From NCBI RefSeq assembly GCF_001014615.2, contig NZ_LBCQ02000008.1, forward strand, positions 124,001 to 188,000: DNA of 64,000 bases. Direction: 5' to 3'. Positions 8,939-19,639 of this stretch are shown here, one piece after another. The DNA comes from Aquamicrobium sp. LC103. GTDB lineage: Bacteria > Pseudomonadota > Alphaproteobacteria > Rhizobiales > Rhizobiaceae. The notes beneath the pieces were generated by a model. That model was not told where the DNA came from. It searched no databases and saw only the letters and a program-made list of their open reading frames with translations. Position 1 is the stretch's first letter, and every line of letters starts with the position of its first letter. The translations under genes were made by a program, and so were the position numbers.

Positions 8939-9822
8939 TGGCCGCAGCCCCGCAGCCCATGTCGGCCATGCAGACGGTGCTTGGCATTTTCTCCCTGCCG
9001 CGGAACCTGCGCGTCGGTATCGGACCGATGATCGCGGCGGGCGTGCTTTTCGCGATCGTGCTCGTCACCGCATGCGCCTATCTCATCGTTCCGCACGATC
9101 CACTCGCAATGAATGCGCTGCAGCGCCTCAAGGGACCGAGCGCCGAACATTGGATCGGTACCGACGCTTACGGGCGTGACCTCTTTTCGCGCGTCCTCGT
9201 CGGCGGGCAGGTGTCGTTGCTGATCGGCATCGGCGCGGCCATCATCAGCGTCTTCATCGGCCTTCTGATCGGCCTGGTGGCCGGTTTCTTCCGCTGGGCC
9301 GACGCCATCATCATGCGCATCATGGACAGCCTGATGGCGATTCCCGCCATCCTGCTAGCGATCGCGCTGGTCGCTCTCAACGGGCCGAGCATCTGGTCGG
9401 TCATCTTCGCGATCACCATTCCCGAAATCCCGCGTGTCGTCCGCCTCGTGCGCGCGGTCGTGCTTTCCGCCCGCGAGGAGCCCTATGTGGAGGCCGCGAT
9501 CGCTGTCGGTTCCAGCATGCCGAAGATATTGTGGGGCCATCTCATGCCCAATACCCTCGCGCCGCTGATCGTCCAGGGCACCTATATCTGCGCCTCGGCG
9601 ATCCTGACGGAGGCTATTCTCTCCTTCCTCGGAGCTGGGGTGAGCACCGAAATTCCAACCTGGGGCAACATCATGGCCGAGGGCCGCAACTACTTCCAGC
9701 TCATGCCCTCGCTGATCTTCTGGCCAGGGCTGATGCTGTCGCTCTGCATCCTTTCCATCAACCTGCTCGGCGACACTGCGCGCGACATGCTCGATCCGCG
9801 GCTGAAGAAGCGGGAGGTTTGA
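8938..9822 (+). CDS. Dipeptide-type ABC transporter permease (DppC/GsiD family)
   Basis: The 294-residue second permease carries the DppC-family [20 protein letters not shown] region before the transmembrane core and the EAA loop [16 protein letters not shown] with [13 protein letters not shown] around residues 185-205. It ends with [17 protein letters not shown], as usual. An N-terminal segment of about 25 residues precedes the first membrane span. The start ATG at 8938 shares a base with the preceding stop codon. Two bases separate its stop codon from the double-ATPase gene. Confidence 0.93.
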   Translation: MAAAPQPMSAMQTVLGIFSLPRNLRVGIGPMIAAGVLFAIVLVTACAYLIVPHDPLAMNALQRLKGPSAEHWIGTDAYGRDLFSRVLVGGQVSLLIGIGAAIISVFIGLLIGLVAGFFRWADAIIMRIMDSLMAIPAILLAIALVALNGPSIWSVIFAITIPEIPRVVRLVRAVVLSAREEPYVEAAIAVGSSMPKILWGHLMPNTLAPLIVQGTYICASAILTEAILSFLGAGVSTEIPTWGNIMAEGRNYFQLMPSLIFWPGLMLSLCILSINLLGDTARDMLDPRLKKREV

Positions 9823-9824
9823 GC

Positions 9825-11480
<1,656 letters not shown>

Positions 11481-11508
11481 GCTTTCCGGACAGATAAAGG
11501 AGACGACC

Positions 11509-12669
11509 ATGCCGGTGATGCCGAAGATTGAAGAATATCGCGACGAGCTGATCGCGATCCGCCATGATTTCCACGCCCATCCCGAGATCGGCTTCGAGGA
11601 GGAGCGCACATCGAAGATCGTCGCCGATCTTCTGAAATCCTGGGGAATCGAGGTCCATACCGGCATCGGCGGAACCGGCGTGGTCGGCGTCCTGCAGGGA
11701 AAGGGCTCTAAGACGCGCGCGATCGGCCTGCGCATGGACATGGACGCGTTGCCGATGGAGGAGATGACGAACCTGCCCTACCGTTCGACGTCTCCCGGCA
11801 AGTTCCATGGCTGCGGTCATGACGGGCACACGACGATGCTGCTCGGAGCCGCCCGCTATCTCGCCGAGACGCGCAATTTCGACGGCCGCGCCGTCTTCAT
11901 CTTCCAGCCGGCCGAGGAGGGGCTGGGCGGTGCGCGCAGGATGCTCGCCGAGGGGCTTTTCCAGCGCTTCCCGTGCGACGAGATCTATGGAATGCACAAC
12001 GACCCGATGAACAAGCCGAATGCGGTCGGCGTGAAGCCGGGGCCGTCCATGGCGGGGGCTACCTTCTTCGACATCGTCGTCCACGGAGTCGGAAGCCACG
12101 GCGCGATGCCGCACCAGTCGAAAGACCCGATCGTCATCGTCACCTCATTGGTGCAGAACCTGCAGTCGATCGTCAGCCGCAATGTCGGCCCCACGAAGCC
12201 GGCCGTCCTGTCGGTTACGCAGATCCATTCCGGCTCCGCCTACAACGTGGTTCCCGAGAGGGCCACGATCGGCGGGACCATCCGCTATTTCGAAGAAGAG
12301 GTGAAGAACCTCATCCACGAGCGGATAAAGGACCTGTGCGCAGGCTTCGAGAAGAGCTACGGCGTCAAGATCGACGTCGACCTGCGCGAAATCTTCGACG
12401 TCCTCGTCAACGATCCCGATCTTGCGAATGCCTATCTCGATGCGGCGCGCGATATCGTCGGCGAGGAGAGCGTGACGGAGACCAAGGAAGTCTTCACCGG
12501 CAGCGAGGATTTTGCCGACATGCTGAAGGTCGTGCCCGGCGCCCACTGCACGCTCGGCCATTCGGGCGGCGTGCCGCTGCATAATCCCGGCTTCATCCTC
12601 GACGACGCGATCCTGCCCGTGGGGGCAAGCATCATGGCCCGCATCGTCGAGAAGCGCCTGCCGCTCTGA
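11509..12669 (+). CDS. M20-family amidohydrolase (hippurate hydrolase/N-acyl-amino acid deacylase-like)
   Basis: This 386-residue cytoplasmic metallohydrolase belongs to the M20D aminoacylase/hippuricase group. Metal-binding and catalytic elements are visible: HAHPEIGFEE near residue 22, RMDMDALPM, GCGHDGHT near residue 103, QPAEEGLGGA and MHNDP. Members cleave N-acyl, N-carbamoyl or aryl amides of amino acids. The start ATG at 11509 follows an AAAGGAGA ribosome-binding site. Its place behind a peptide-type importer suggests it releases free amino acids from the imported substrate. Confidence 0.92.
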   Translation: MPVMPKIEEYRDELIAIRHDFHAHPEIGFEEERTSKIVADLLKSWGIEVHTGIGGTGVVGVLQGKGSKTRAIGLRMDMDALPMEEMTNLPYRSTSPGKFHGCGHDGHTTMLLGAARYLAETRNFDGRAVFIFQPAEEGLGGARRMLAEGLFQRFPCDEIYGMHNDPMNKPNAVGVKPGPSMAGATFFDIVVHGVGSHGAMPHQSKDPIVIVTSLVQNLQSIVSRNVGPTKPAVLSVTQIHSGSAYNVVPERATIGGTIRYFEEEVKNLIHERIKDLCAGFEKSYGVKIDVDLREIFDVLVNDPDLANAYLDAARDIVGEESVTETKEVFTGSEDFADMLKVVPGAHCTLGHSGGVPLHNPGFILDDAILPVGASIMARIVEKRLPL

Positions 12670-12701
12670 TCCCCGCCCGACACCACAAGGATACAGTTTC
12701 C

Positions 12702-13835
12702 ATGAATATCGACAGTCTGCCTTTCGACACCGAGGAAATGCTCGCCGGGCTGAAGCCGTGGGTGGAATGCGAAAGTCCGACCTTCGACGCGGCCGCCGTC
12801 AACCGGATGATGGACCTCGCAACCTATGATCTGGTGGCGGCGGGGGCGACGATCGAGCGCATTCCTGGCCGCATGGGGTTCGGCGGATCGGTCCGCGCGC
12901 GCTTTCCGCACAAGGATCAGGGCAAGCCCGGCATATTGATCGCCGGCCATATGGATACCGTCCATCCGGTCGGCACGCTCGATGTGCTTCCCTGGCGGAT
13001 CGAGAACGGCAAATGCTACGGGCCGGGCATCATGGACATGAAGGGCGGCAATTATGTCAGCCTCGAAGCGATCCGCCGGCTCGCTTTGGCGGGCATCGAG
13101 ACGCCGCTGCCGGTGACCGTCCTGTTCACGCCCGACGAGGAGGTCGGCACGCCGAGCACGCGCGAGTTGATCGAGATGGAGGCGCGCCAGCACAAATACG
13201 TGCTCGTGCCGGAGCCTGCCCGTCCGGATGGCGGGGCGGTGACCGGCCGCTACGCCATCGCGCGCTTCAATCTCAAGACCGAAGGACGACCGAGCCATGC
13301 CGGCTGGGCGCTTTCGGAGGGTCGTTCGGCCATCGCCGCCATGGCCAGGAAGGTGCTCGAAATCGAGAAGATGACCACCGAGGACTGTACTTTCTCGGTC
13401 GGCGTCATCCGCGCCGGCCAGTGGGTCAATTGCGTCTCCTCGACCTGTCATGCGGAAGCGCTGAGCATGGCGAAGCGCCAAGAGGATCTCGATCGCGGCG
13501 TGGAAGCGATGTTCGCGCTCGCCGGGGAGGAGAACGAGGTCGTCTTCGAGGTGACGCGCGGCGTCACCCGTCCGGTATGGAAGCCGGAGCAGCCGGGCAC
13601 GATGGCCATGTACGAAATCGCCCGTGAGATCGCGAAGGAGATCGGCTTCGACCTGACCCATGGCAGCGCCGGGGGCGGATCGGACGGTAATTTTACCGGC
13701 GCGCTCGGCATCCCGACACTCGATTCTATCGGCGTGCGCGGCAAGGGCCTGCACACGCTCGGCGAGCATATCGAGATCGACAGCCTGGTCGAGCGGGCGA
13801 AGTTCGTCGCCGGGCTCTTGACGCGGCTGCAATAG
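12702..13835 (+). CDS. M20-family metallopeptidase (glutamate carboxypeptidase/CPG2-like)
   Basis: This 377-residue zinc peptidase is distinct from its M20 neighbour. It has the di-metal motifs GHMDTVHP near residue 86, GPGIMDMKGG near residue 108 and TPDEEVGTPSTR with the catalytic glutamate, and a C-terminal GSAGGGSDGNF region typical of the carboxypeptidase G2/ArgE group. These enzymes remove C-terminal glutamate or similar residues from amides. It closes the operon and is followed by a perfect 10-bp hairpin. The tandem of two M20 subtypes with an M81 enzyme suggests stepwise hydrolysis of one class of substrate. Confidence 0.92.
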   Translation: MNIDSLPFDTEEMLAGLKPWVECESPTFDAAAVNRMMDLATYDLVAAGATIERIPGRMGFGGSVRARFPHKDQGKPGILIAGHMDTVHPVGTLDVLPWRIENGKCYGPGIMDMKGGNYVSLEAIRRLALAGIETPLPVTVLFTPDEEVGTPSTRELIEMEARQHKYVLVPEPARPDGGAVTGRYAIARFNLKTEGRPSHAGWALSEGRSAIAAMARKVLEIEKMTTEDCTFSVGVIRAGQWVNCVSSTCHAEALSMAKRQEDLDRGVEAMFALAGEENEVVFEVTRGVTRPVWKPEQPGTMAMYEIAREIAKEIGFDLTHGSAGGGSDGNFTGALGIPTLDSIGVRGKGLHTLGEHIEIDSLVERAKFVAGLLTRLQ

Positions 13836-13837
13836 GC

Positions 13838-13863
13838 AGCCGCCCGCATTTGCGCGGGCGGCT
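13838..13863. terminator. Bidirectional terminator-like hairpin between converging genes
   Basis: AGCCGCCCGC at 13838-13847 pairs perfectly with GCGGGCGGCT at 13854-13863 around an ATTTGC loop. It starts three bases after the M20 stop codon and ends eight bases before the stop codon of the opposing MFS gene. The T tract is short on both strands, so it may work with Rho, but the position is that of a shared terminator. Confidence 0.65.
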
Positions 13864-13870
13864 TCCAACA

Positions 13871-15070
13871 TCAGCGCGCCTTGCCGCGCTTGCGCAGGTG
13901 CAGCAAGGCGACGAGCGTCACGGTTGCCATCAGCGTGCAGAAGCCGGCCAGAGGCCAGGCGGTCTCGCCGTCGAGGAAGACCACCATCAGGGTTCCGACG
14001 ATGCCGACAACGAGGCTCTGGATGCAGAAGTAAAGCGCCACCGCCGTTCCGGCGATAGCGCCGAACTCTTCGAGCGCGCCGTTCGCCGTCACCGACGAGG
14101 CGAGCACGATGCCGACCGCGATCACCCACATCGGCAGGACGAAGCTCCAGAACGACGGGTCGAGGAACACCTGTCCGGCGGCCAGCAATGCCGCACCGGA
14201 AAGCAGCATCGCCATGCCGCGGACGACGCTGCCGGCGATGCCCCAGCGTTCCACGAAGCGCTTTGCGAAACGCGTGGTGACGATCATCACCAGCGCGGCC
14301 GTCGCGAAGGCGAGACTGAAACCGAGCTCGGAAAAACCGGCCTGGCCGATCAGGACGCGCGGCGCCGTCGAGAAGAAGACGAAGAATGCTCCCATCGCCG
14401 TGCTGAAGGCCAGCGTATAGGTCCAGAAGACGGGGCTCTTCAGGACCGGGACGAAGGATGCGCCGCGAACCGCATCACCGTCCGGCCGTGTCTCGTGCCA
14501 TTTCGGCGTGGCGTAGAGAGTGGCGGCCGCAGCCGAAACGGCAAGCGCGATGAAGATTGCCCGCCAGCCGAACAGGTCGGCCATGACCGCGCCGGCGATC
14601 GGCCCCAATGCCGGCACGAAAGCCAGCATCGCATTGAACAGGCTGTAGATCACCGCGCTTTCCGGTCGGTCGGCATAGACGTCCCTGACCGTCGCGAAGA
14701 GCGCGACCAGCATCGCCGAGGCACCGATCGCCTGCAGCAGGCGTATCGCCACGAAGATCGCGGCCGTGGAAGTGGCGGCCAGCAGCAGCGAGGTGACGGT
14801 GAACAGGATCGCCCCGCCAAGCAGGACAGGTCGCCTGCCGATCCGATCGGAAAGCGGGCCGAACAGAATCTGGCCGACGCCGAGCACGATCATGTAGAGG
14901 CTCAGCGTGAGCTGGATGACTGCAGGCGTCGTTCCGAGCAGGCCGGGCATTGCAGGCACGATCGGAAGGTAGATGTCCATGGCCAGCGAGGCCAGTATGT
15001 TGAAGGGTGCCATCAGCAGCAGTGCTGCCGGCAGGGCGTAACTCCACGCCCGGGGGTTTCGAGAAGGCAT
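13871..15070 (-). CDS. MFS transporter, Bcr/CflA drug-resistance family
   Basis: This 399-residue 12-helix transporter has the Bcr/CflA (DHA1) features: FNILASLAMDIYLPIVPAMPGLL, read here in pieces, in helix 1, GPLSDRIGRRPVLLGG as motif A between helices 2 and 3, and ATVRDVYADRPESA. Members expel drugs or small metabolites such as cysteine or bicyclomycin by proton antiport. I prefer the ATG at 15070; a TTG at 15088 would add six residues. The gene is single on its strand and lies downstream of the IorAB/DedA block, separated from it by a strong inverted repeat. Its substrate cannot be told from sequence. Confidence 0.9.
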   Translation of the reverse strand: MPSRNPRAWSYALPAALLLMAPFNILASLAMDIYLPIVPAMPGLLGTTPAVIQLTLSLYMIVLGVGQILFGPLSDRIGRRPVLLGGAILFTVTSLLLAATSTAAIFVAIRLLQAIGASAMLVALFATVRDVYADRPESAVIYSLFNAMLAFVPALGPIAGAVMADLFGWRAIFIALAVSAAAATLYATPKWHETRPDGDAVRGASFVPVLKSPVFWTYTLAFSTAMGAFFVFFSTAPRVLIGQAGFSELGFSLAFATAALVMIVTTRFAKRFVERWGIAGSVVRGMAMLLSGAALLAAGQVFLDPSFWSFVLPMWVIAVGIVLASSVTANGALEEFGAIAGTAVALYFCIQSLVVGIVGTLMVVFLDGETAWPLAGFCTLMATVTLVALLHLRKRGKAR

Positions 15071-15149
15071 AGGAAAATATCCGCTCAAATGAATGACATT
15101 CGGCGGCGATCTGCCTTCCTATCGACTATGGGATTGAAACGGGCAGACG

Positions 15150-15174
15150 GCCGCAACGACGAGGTCGTTGCGGC
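15150..15174. repeat. Perfect 11-bp inverted repeat upstream of the MFS gene
   Basis: GCCGCAACGAC at 15150-15160 and GTCGTTGCGGC at 15164-15174 are perfect complements around a 3-base GAG spacer. It lies in the 201-base gap between the end of the DedA-like gene and the MFS start, about 80 bases upstream of the MFS ATG. It could be a terminator stem for the gene block above it or an operator for the MFS gene. No T run follows on either strand. I see nothing else in this gap. Confidence 0.55.
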
Positions 15175-15271
15175 TTATCTGTCTGACGATTTCGTTCCCA
15201 TGGGTCTTTCCGGCAATGACTGTTGTGCTGAGAGGCGGCTGTCTATCATCCCAATCGGATATCGGCAATCT

Positions 15272-15892
15272 CTATTGCTCTCTCGCGGTTCGGCTTCCCT
15301 GAGCCCTTCGCGGTCCCAGCATGGTCAGGGCAATCATCTGGAGGCAGCCGACGCCCGCCAGCGCGGCCATCACGATGAGCGTCGCATTTGTCCCGGCGGC
15401 GAATCCGGACACGGTCGAGTAGCCGAGCACGATGAAAGCGGCGTTCCACAGCATGATGCCCGCGGTCGTCGTAAGCAGGAACAGCGGAAGTCGGATGGCG
15501 AGCATCCCCGCGACCGCCGGTGCGATGAGGCGGGCGGTCGGCACGAGCTGTACTCCGAATGCCAGTGCGCCGGCGTTCGCGGCCAGGCTGGCCTTCAACC
15601 TCGCGGATAATGCCGGAGGTACAAGCATGAGGCCGAGAACACGCATCAGTCGTGCTTCTCCGACCCTGGCGCCCAGCCAATAGAAGGACACGCTGCCGGC
15701 CATCCCGCCCAGAATGCTCGCAAGCAGTGCGGCCTGCAGCGTCCAGGCTCCAGCCGCCGCGCCCGCGCCCATCGAGACAAGCAGGGCGGAAGAGGGAAGC
15801 ACCGGAATCATCCGCTCGGCAAAGGCAAGCCCGAACAGTACGAGGCATCCGTGGACCGCGGCCGAAGCGAGCAGGGTGGCGAGCGGGTCCAT
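15272..15892 (-). CDS. DedA/VTT-domain family membrane protein
   Basis: This 206-residue protein is hydrophobic with about five or six membrane segments and resembles the DedA/SNARE-associated (VTT) family. Seen here are an N-terminal helix, a [15 protein letters not shown] loop and [19 protein letters not shown], which matches the family pattern of a polar loop with F.PxxR.xxPxxAG. DedA proteins are thought to be lipid flippases or proton-dependent transporters. The ATG lies three bases after the stop codon of the molybdenum-hydroxylase large subunit, so the two are probably co-transcribed. Why they go together is not evident. Confidence 0.75.
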   Translation of the reverse strand: MDPLATLLASAAVHGCLVLFGLAFAERMIPVLPSSALLVSMGAGAAAGAWTLQAALLASILGGMAGSVSFYWLGARVGEARLMRVLGLMLVPPALSARLKASLAANAGALAFGVQLVPTARLIAPAVAGMLAIRLPLFLLTTTAGIMLWNAAFIVLGYSTVSGFAAGTNATLIVMAALAGVGCLQMIALTMLGPRRAQGSRTAREQ

Positions 15893-15895
15893 GGC

Positions 15896-18097
15896 TCAGG
15901 CCGTCTCCGCGAGTGCGTCGGCTATCGGCAGCCGGCGGATGCGCCTGCCGGTGGCGGCGAAAAGCGCATTGGCAAGGGCGGGTGCCACCGGCGGCAGCGC
16001 CGGTTCGCCAAGGCCACCCCATGGCGCATCGCTTTCGAGGAAATGGACCTCGATCTTCGGCGTATCCTCCAGCTTGAACACGTCGTAGTCGTGAAAGTTG
16101 GTCTGAACGATCCGGCCGTCCTCCAGCGTGATCTTTTCGCGCAGGGCAGCACTCAGGCCCATGATGATGCCGCCTTCCACCTGCTGCAGGGCGGTATCCG
16201 GATGGACGAGGCCGCCGCAATCGACCGCCGCCACCACACGGTGGACACGGGGCCCGCCATCCTCGCCAAGCGAAGCCTCGATCACCTCGGCCACCCAGGT
16301 GCCGTAGCATTCATGGAGCGCGATGCCGCGGCCCGTTCCGGCCGGCAGGGGCGTACCCCAGCTGGCGCGCTCGGCCGCGGTTTCCAGCACCCTGCGCTGA
16401 CGCGAGCCTTCCGGCAGCATGTCGCGCCGATATACGAACGGGTCGCGGTCGGCGGCATGCGCCAGCTCGTCGACGAAGCTCTCGGTCCAGAAGGCATGCT
16501 GGGTATGCGCCACCGCGCGCCATGTGCCGGTGTGGACATGCGTCGCAAAATCGATCGAGCGCAGCGACTGGTTCTCGATCGCGTAGGGGAGGACGAACGC
16601 CTCGTTGCGGGTCGGTGCTGCGAGGAAGCGTTGCGACCATGCCGTCGGCAAGCCGTTCTCGCCCAGCGCTGCCCTGACGCGCGTGGCAAGCGCGGGACGG
16701 TATGCGCCGTGCGTGAATTCCTCCTCGCGGCTGAGGATCAGCTTCACCGGACGCGGCGACATCGCAAGGGCGATCGGCACGAGACGGCGCAGATAGTCCG
16801 CCGAGGGCGCGATGCGGCGGCCGAACGAGCCGCCCGCGGGAAGGCCGCGCACGATCACATTGTCGGCACCGAGCCCGGAAAGCTCGACCAGCAGCGCCTT
16901 GGCGCCGAGCGCGTCCTGCTCGCCCGCCCACAAGGTGAGGACGCCGTCGGCGAATTGCGCCGTGGCGTTGATAGGCTCCATCGCCGCGTGGTGGAGATAG
17001 GGTACGCGGTAGACGGCTTCGACGATCCGCTCGGCGGAGGCCGTTTCCAGCGCCGCGTCGGCATCGCCTTGCGCATGGGCGGACGAACCTTCCGAACCGA
17101 GCGCCTGATCTTGTCTTTGCTCCAGGTCCGCCTGCGAGAGCACCATCTGGCCCTCCGTCGAAAACTCCGGCTCCAGCGCGAGCATGGCCTCGTTAGCCTG
17201 CCACCAGCTCTTCGCCACGACCGCGACGCCGTGATCGAGCGGCAGGACGCGCTCCACGCCGGTCATCGCTTCGGCAGGGCCGGTATCGACCCGAAGCAGG
17301 CGTTCGCCATGCACCGGCGCGACGCGTATCGCGGCATGCACCATGCCGGGCAGCGCGAGGTCGATGCCGTAGGCGAAACTGCCGTCGGTCTTGGCCGGAA
17401 TGTCGAACCTCGTCGGCGAGGTGCCGACGATGCGCCATTCGCGCGGCTCCTTCAGCCGTGGATTGGCAGGCACGGAAAGCTGTGCCGCTTCCTCGGCAAG
17501 CTCGCCGAAACGTGCTGACCTGCCCGTGGCGGGGTCGGTGACGACGCCGTCGCGCGCCGCCAGCCTTACGCCCGGTACGTTCCAGCGCCGTGCCGCGGCT
17601 TCGACGAGCATGCCACGGGCGGCGGCCCCCACGATGCGCATGCCTGCGCGCCCGGTAAAGCGAACGGCCGTCGACCCGCCGGTGATCTGCAGGTCGATGA
17701 AGCGGGCGGCCTCGGTGAACACCATGTCGGTGATACCGTCGGCGAAGGCCGGCACGGCACGGTTCTGCATGATCCAGCCGCGCGCCAGGAAGCGGTTGGC
17801 GAAGGTCTTTTCGCCGGGCGCGCGTTCGGTGCGTACTTTCGACCAGTCGGCGTCGAGCTCTTCGGCGGCCATCATCGCCAGCGCGGTATGCACGCCTTGT
17901 CCCATGTCGATATGGGGCACCTGGACGGTGACGATGTCGTCGGCCCCGATCTTGATCCAGCCTGCGAGCAGATGTTCGCCGGGTCCCTCGACCTGGCTTC
18001 GCGCCGCCCGCTCGAAACTGCCTGACCAGGAGCGATAGCCGATCATGACGCCGCCTGCCGTCGCGACCGCACCGAGGAGGAAGGTGCGCCGTCTCAC
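15896..18097 (-). CDS. Molybdopterin-binding subunit of an IorB-type aldehyde/N-heterocycle oxidoreductase
   Basis: This 733-residue protein belongs to the xanthine dehydrogenase superfamily and resembles IorB (isoquinoline 1-oxidoreductase beta) and periplasmic aldehyde dehydrogenases. A twin-arginine signal [15 protein letters not shown] is at the very N-terminus, so the enzyme is exported folded. Cofactor motifs include PAGGSFGRR in the middle and [15 protein letters not shown] near the C-terminus, whose glutamate is the expected catalytic base. The GTG start at 18097 overlaps the small-subunit stop as GTGA. There is no FAD subunit, as in the IorAB type, so electrons probably pass to a cytochrome. 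Possible substrates are aldehydes or N-heteroaromatics. Confidence 0.9.
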   Translation of the reverse strand: MRRRTFLLGAVATAGGVMIGYRSWSGSFERAARSQVEGPGEHLLAGWIKIGADDIVTVQVPHIDMGQGVHTALAMMAAEELDADWSKVRTERAPGEKTFANRFLARGWIMQNRAVPAFADGITDMVFTEAARFIDLQITGGSTAVRFTGRAGMRIVGAAARGMLVEAAARRWNVPGVRLAARDGVVTDPATGRSARFGELAEEAAQLSVPANPRLKEPREWRIVGTSPTRFDIPAKTDGSFAYGIDLALPGMVHAAIRVAPVHGERLLRVDTGPAEAMTGVERVLPLDHGVAVVAKSWWQANEAMLALEPEFSTEGQMVLSQADLEQRQDQALGSEGSSAHAQGDADAALETASAERIVEAVYRVPYLHHAAMEPINATAQFADGVLTLWAGEQDALGAKALLVELSGLGADNVIVRGLPAGGSFGRRIAPSADYLRRLVPIALAMSPRPVKLILSREEEFTHGAYRPALATRVRAALGENGLPTAWSQRFLAAPTRNEAFVLPYAIENQSLRSIDFATHVHTGTWRAVAHTQHAFWTESFVDELAHAADRDPFVYRRDMLPEGSRQRRVLETAAERASWGTPLPAGTGRGIALHECYGTWVAEVIEASLGEDGGPRVHRVVAAVDCGGLVHPDTALQQVEGGIIMGLSAALREKITLEDGRIVQTNFHDYDVFKLEDTPKIEVHFLESDAPWGGLGEPALPPVAPALANALFAATGRRIRRLPIADALAETA

Positions 18098-18573
18098 GAT
18101 GCCGTCTCCATATGGCGCGCGACAGCATGCACGGCCTTGCGGATGCGCGGATAGGTGCCGCAGCGGCATATATTCGTGACCGCTGCGTCGATTTCGTCGT
18201 CGGAAGGGTTCGGGTTTTCGCCGAGCAGCGCGGCGACCGCCATGATCATGCCGGACTGGCAATAGCCGCATTGCGGCACCTGCATCTCGATCCATGCCTG
18301 CTGCGCAAGCTGGCCCGCTACCCCTGCCGCTCCTCCCGATACGGCTTCGATCGTCGTGATCTCGGCGCCTTCGGCCGCATCCGCCGGCAGAATGCAGGAG
18401 CGTACCGCCCGGCCGTCGAGATGGATGGTGCACGCCCCGCATGCTGCGACGCCGCAGCCATATTTGGTGCCGGTCAGCCCAAGCTCCTCGCGCAGCACCC
18501 ACAGCAATGGCTTCGCGGGGTCGAGCTCGACATCGATCGCCTCGCCGTTCACCCTCAATGTCATGCTGGCCAT
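18094..18573 (-). CDS. [2Fe-2S] subunit of the IorAB-type oxidoreductase
   Basis: The 159-residue small subunit contains two [2Fe-2S] clusters. The plant-ferredoxin-type cluster uses Cys40, Cys45, Cys48 and Cys60 ([12 protein letters not shown]...SC); the second uses Cys102, Cys105, Cys136 and Cys138 (CGYC...CRC). The ATG at 18573 gives the standard family N-terminus ([13 protein letters not shown]) and follows GAGG. The protein has no Tat signal and would be co-exported with its partner. It is divergent from a LysR gene that probably controls it. Confidence 0.92.
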   Translation of the reverse strand: MASMTLRVNGEAIDVELDPAKPLLWVLREELGLTGTKYGCGVAACGACTIHLDGRAVRSCILPADAAEGAEITTIEAVSGGAAGVAGQLAQQAWIEMQVPQCGYCQSGMIMAVAALLGENPNPSDDEIDAAVTNICRCGTYPRIRKAVHAVARHMETAS

Positions 18574-18631
18574 GAGCTGCCTCGCTTTGCAAACGCTTGT
18601 GCAGAACAAGGTAAGCGGGCTAGATTGTTTA

Positions 18632-18648
18632 GATAATATCCTATTATC
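18632..18648. promoter_or_regulatory. Perfect palindrome, candidate LysR operator
   Basis: GATAATA at 18632-18638 and TATTATC at 18642-18648 are perfect inverted arms around TCC. The site contains the T-N11-A pattern of LysR-type regulators and lies in the 85-base gap between the iorA-like gene and the divergent LysR gene, ten bases before the LysR start codon. It is AT-rich in a GC-rich region. It probably serves autoregulation and control of the hydroxylase genes. Confidence 0.6.
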
Positions 18649-18658
18649 GCGACGACCA

Positions 18659-19639
18659 ATGAAGCATAACTTCACAATCACCCGACGGCGGCTCGACGGC
18701 GTCCTCGCCTTCCTCTGCGTGGCGGAGCGGCGCAGCTTCCGTGCGGCCGCCGCCGCGCTCGGCGTGTCGCCTTCGGCGCTCAGCCAGACGATCAAGGCGC
18801 TGGAGCAGGACCTTGGCGTCGCGCTGCTGGCCCGCACGACGCGCAGCGTCAATCTCACCGAGGCGGGCAGCCTTTTCCTGGAGCAGGCGCGGCCGGCGAT
18901 CGAGGCGCTGCAGGCGTCATTCGCCTCCATCGAGGCATATGGCGGCGCGCCTTCGGGCCTTCTGAGGCTCAACGCCTCGCGCGGCGTTCTGCCCTTCCTG
19001 CTCGATCCGATTCTCCAGGGTTTCCGGCAGATTCACCCGCAGGTGAAGATCGAGCTTTTCGCCGATGACGGTTTCGCCGATATCGTCGAGGGCGGGTTCG
19101 ATGCCGGCATCAGGCTCGGCGAACTGCTTCGCCCGGATATGATCGCGCTCAGGCTGACGCCGCCCTTCCGCTTCGCCGTCGTCGGCGCGCCGGACTATCT
19201 CGCGCGGCATGGCAAGCCGCGCACGCCCGAGCAACTGCGCCGGCACGACTGCATCCGTTTCCGCCATGCCACGTCGGGCACCATCTATCGATGGGAACTG
19301 GAGAAGGGCGAGCGGCAGTTCGAGATCGACGTAGACGGCTCGCTGATCGTCAACGACACCGCGCTCATGCTAGCCGCCGCTCTGCGCGGAGCGGGTCTTG
19401 CCTACACCGCCGAGCCGCTGGTCGCGGATCATCTGCGACAAGGGAGGTTGGTCGGCGTATTGGAGGAGTACTGGCCGGCCTCGCCGGGACTGTTCCTCTA
19501 CTATCCGAGCCGGACGCAGGCGCTGCCGAAGCTGCGCGCCTTCGTGGATTTCATTCGCCACGGTATCCCGGAAGATGTCGCAGCCGGCTGGGACGAGAGC
19601 CATGGCGTGCGGATGCGCGTACCGGCAAATGAGCCTTAG
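18659..19639 (+). CDS. LysR-family transcriptional regulator
   Basis: This 326-residue regulator has an N-terminal winged HTH at about residues 10-70 ([32 protein letters not shown], read in parts) and a C-terminal periplasmic-binding-like effector domain. The ATG at 18659 gives the normal short lead before the HTH. It is divergent from the IorAB-type genes and has a palindrome just upstream, so it is the likely regulator of that hydroxylase. Its 3' end overlaps by four bases with the convergent SMP-30 fusion gene. Confidence 0.9.
   Translation: MKHNFTITRRRLDGVLAFLCVAERRSFRAAAAALGVSPSALSQTIKALEQDLGVALLARTTRSVNLTEAGSLFLEQARPAIEALQASFASIEAYGGAPSGLLRLNASRGVLPFLLDPILQGFRQIHPQVKIELFADDGFADIVEGGFDAGIRLGELLRPDMIALRLTPPFRFAVVGAPDYLARHGKPRTPEQLRRHDCIRFRHATSGTIYRWELEKGERQFEIDVDGSLIVNDTALMLAAALRGAGLAYTAEPLVADHLRQGRLVGVLEEYWPASPGLFLYYPSRTQALPKLRAFVDFIRHGIPEDVAAGWDESHGVRMRVPANEP

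Noticed and set aside
13850-15610. 586-residue open frame on the plus strand opposite the MFS and DedA-like genes
   Set aside because: Low-complexity Arg/Asp/His translation opposite a gene with clear Bcr/CflA motifs.
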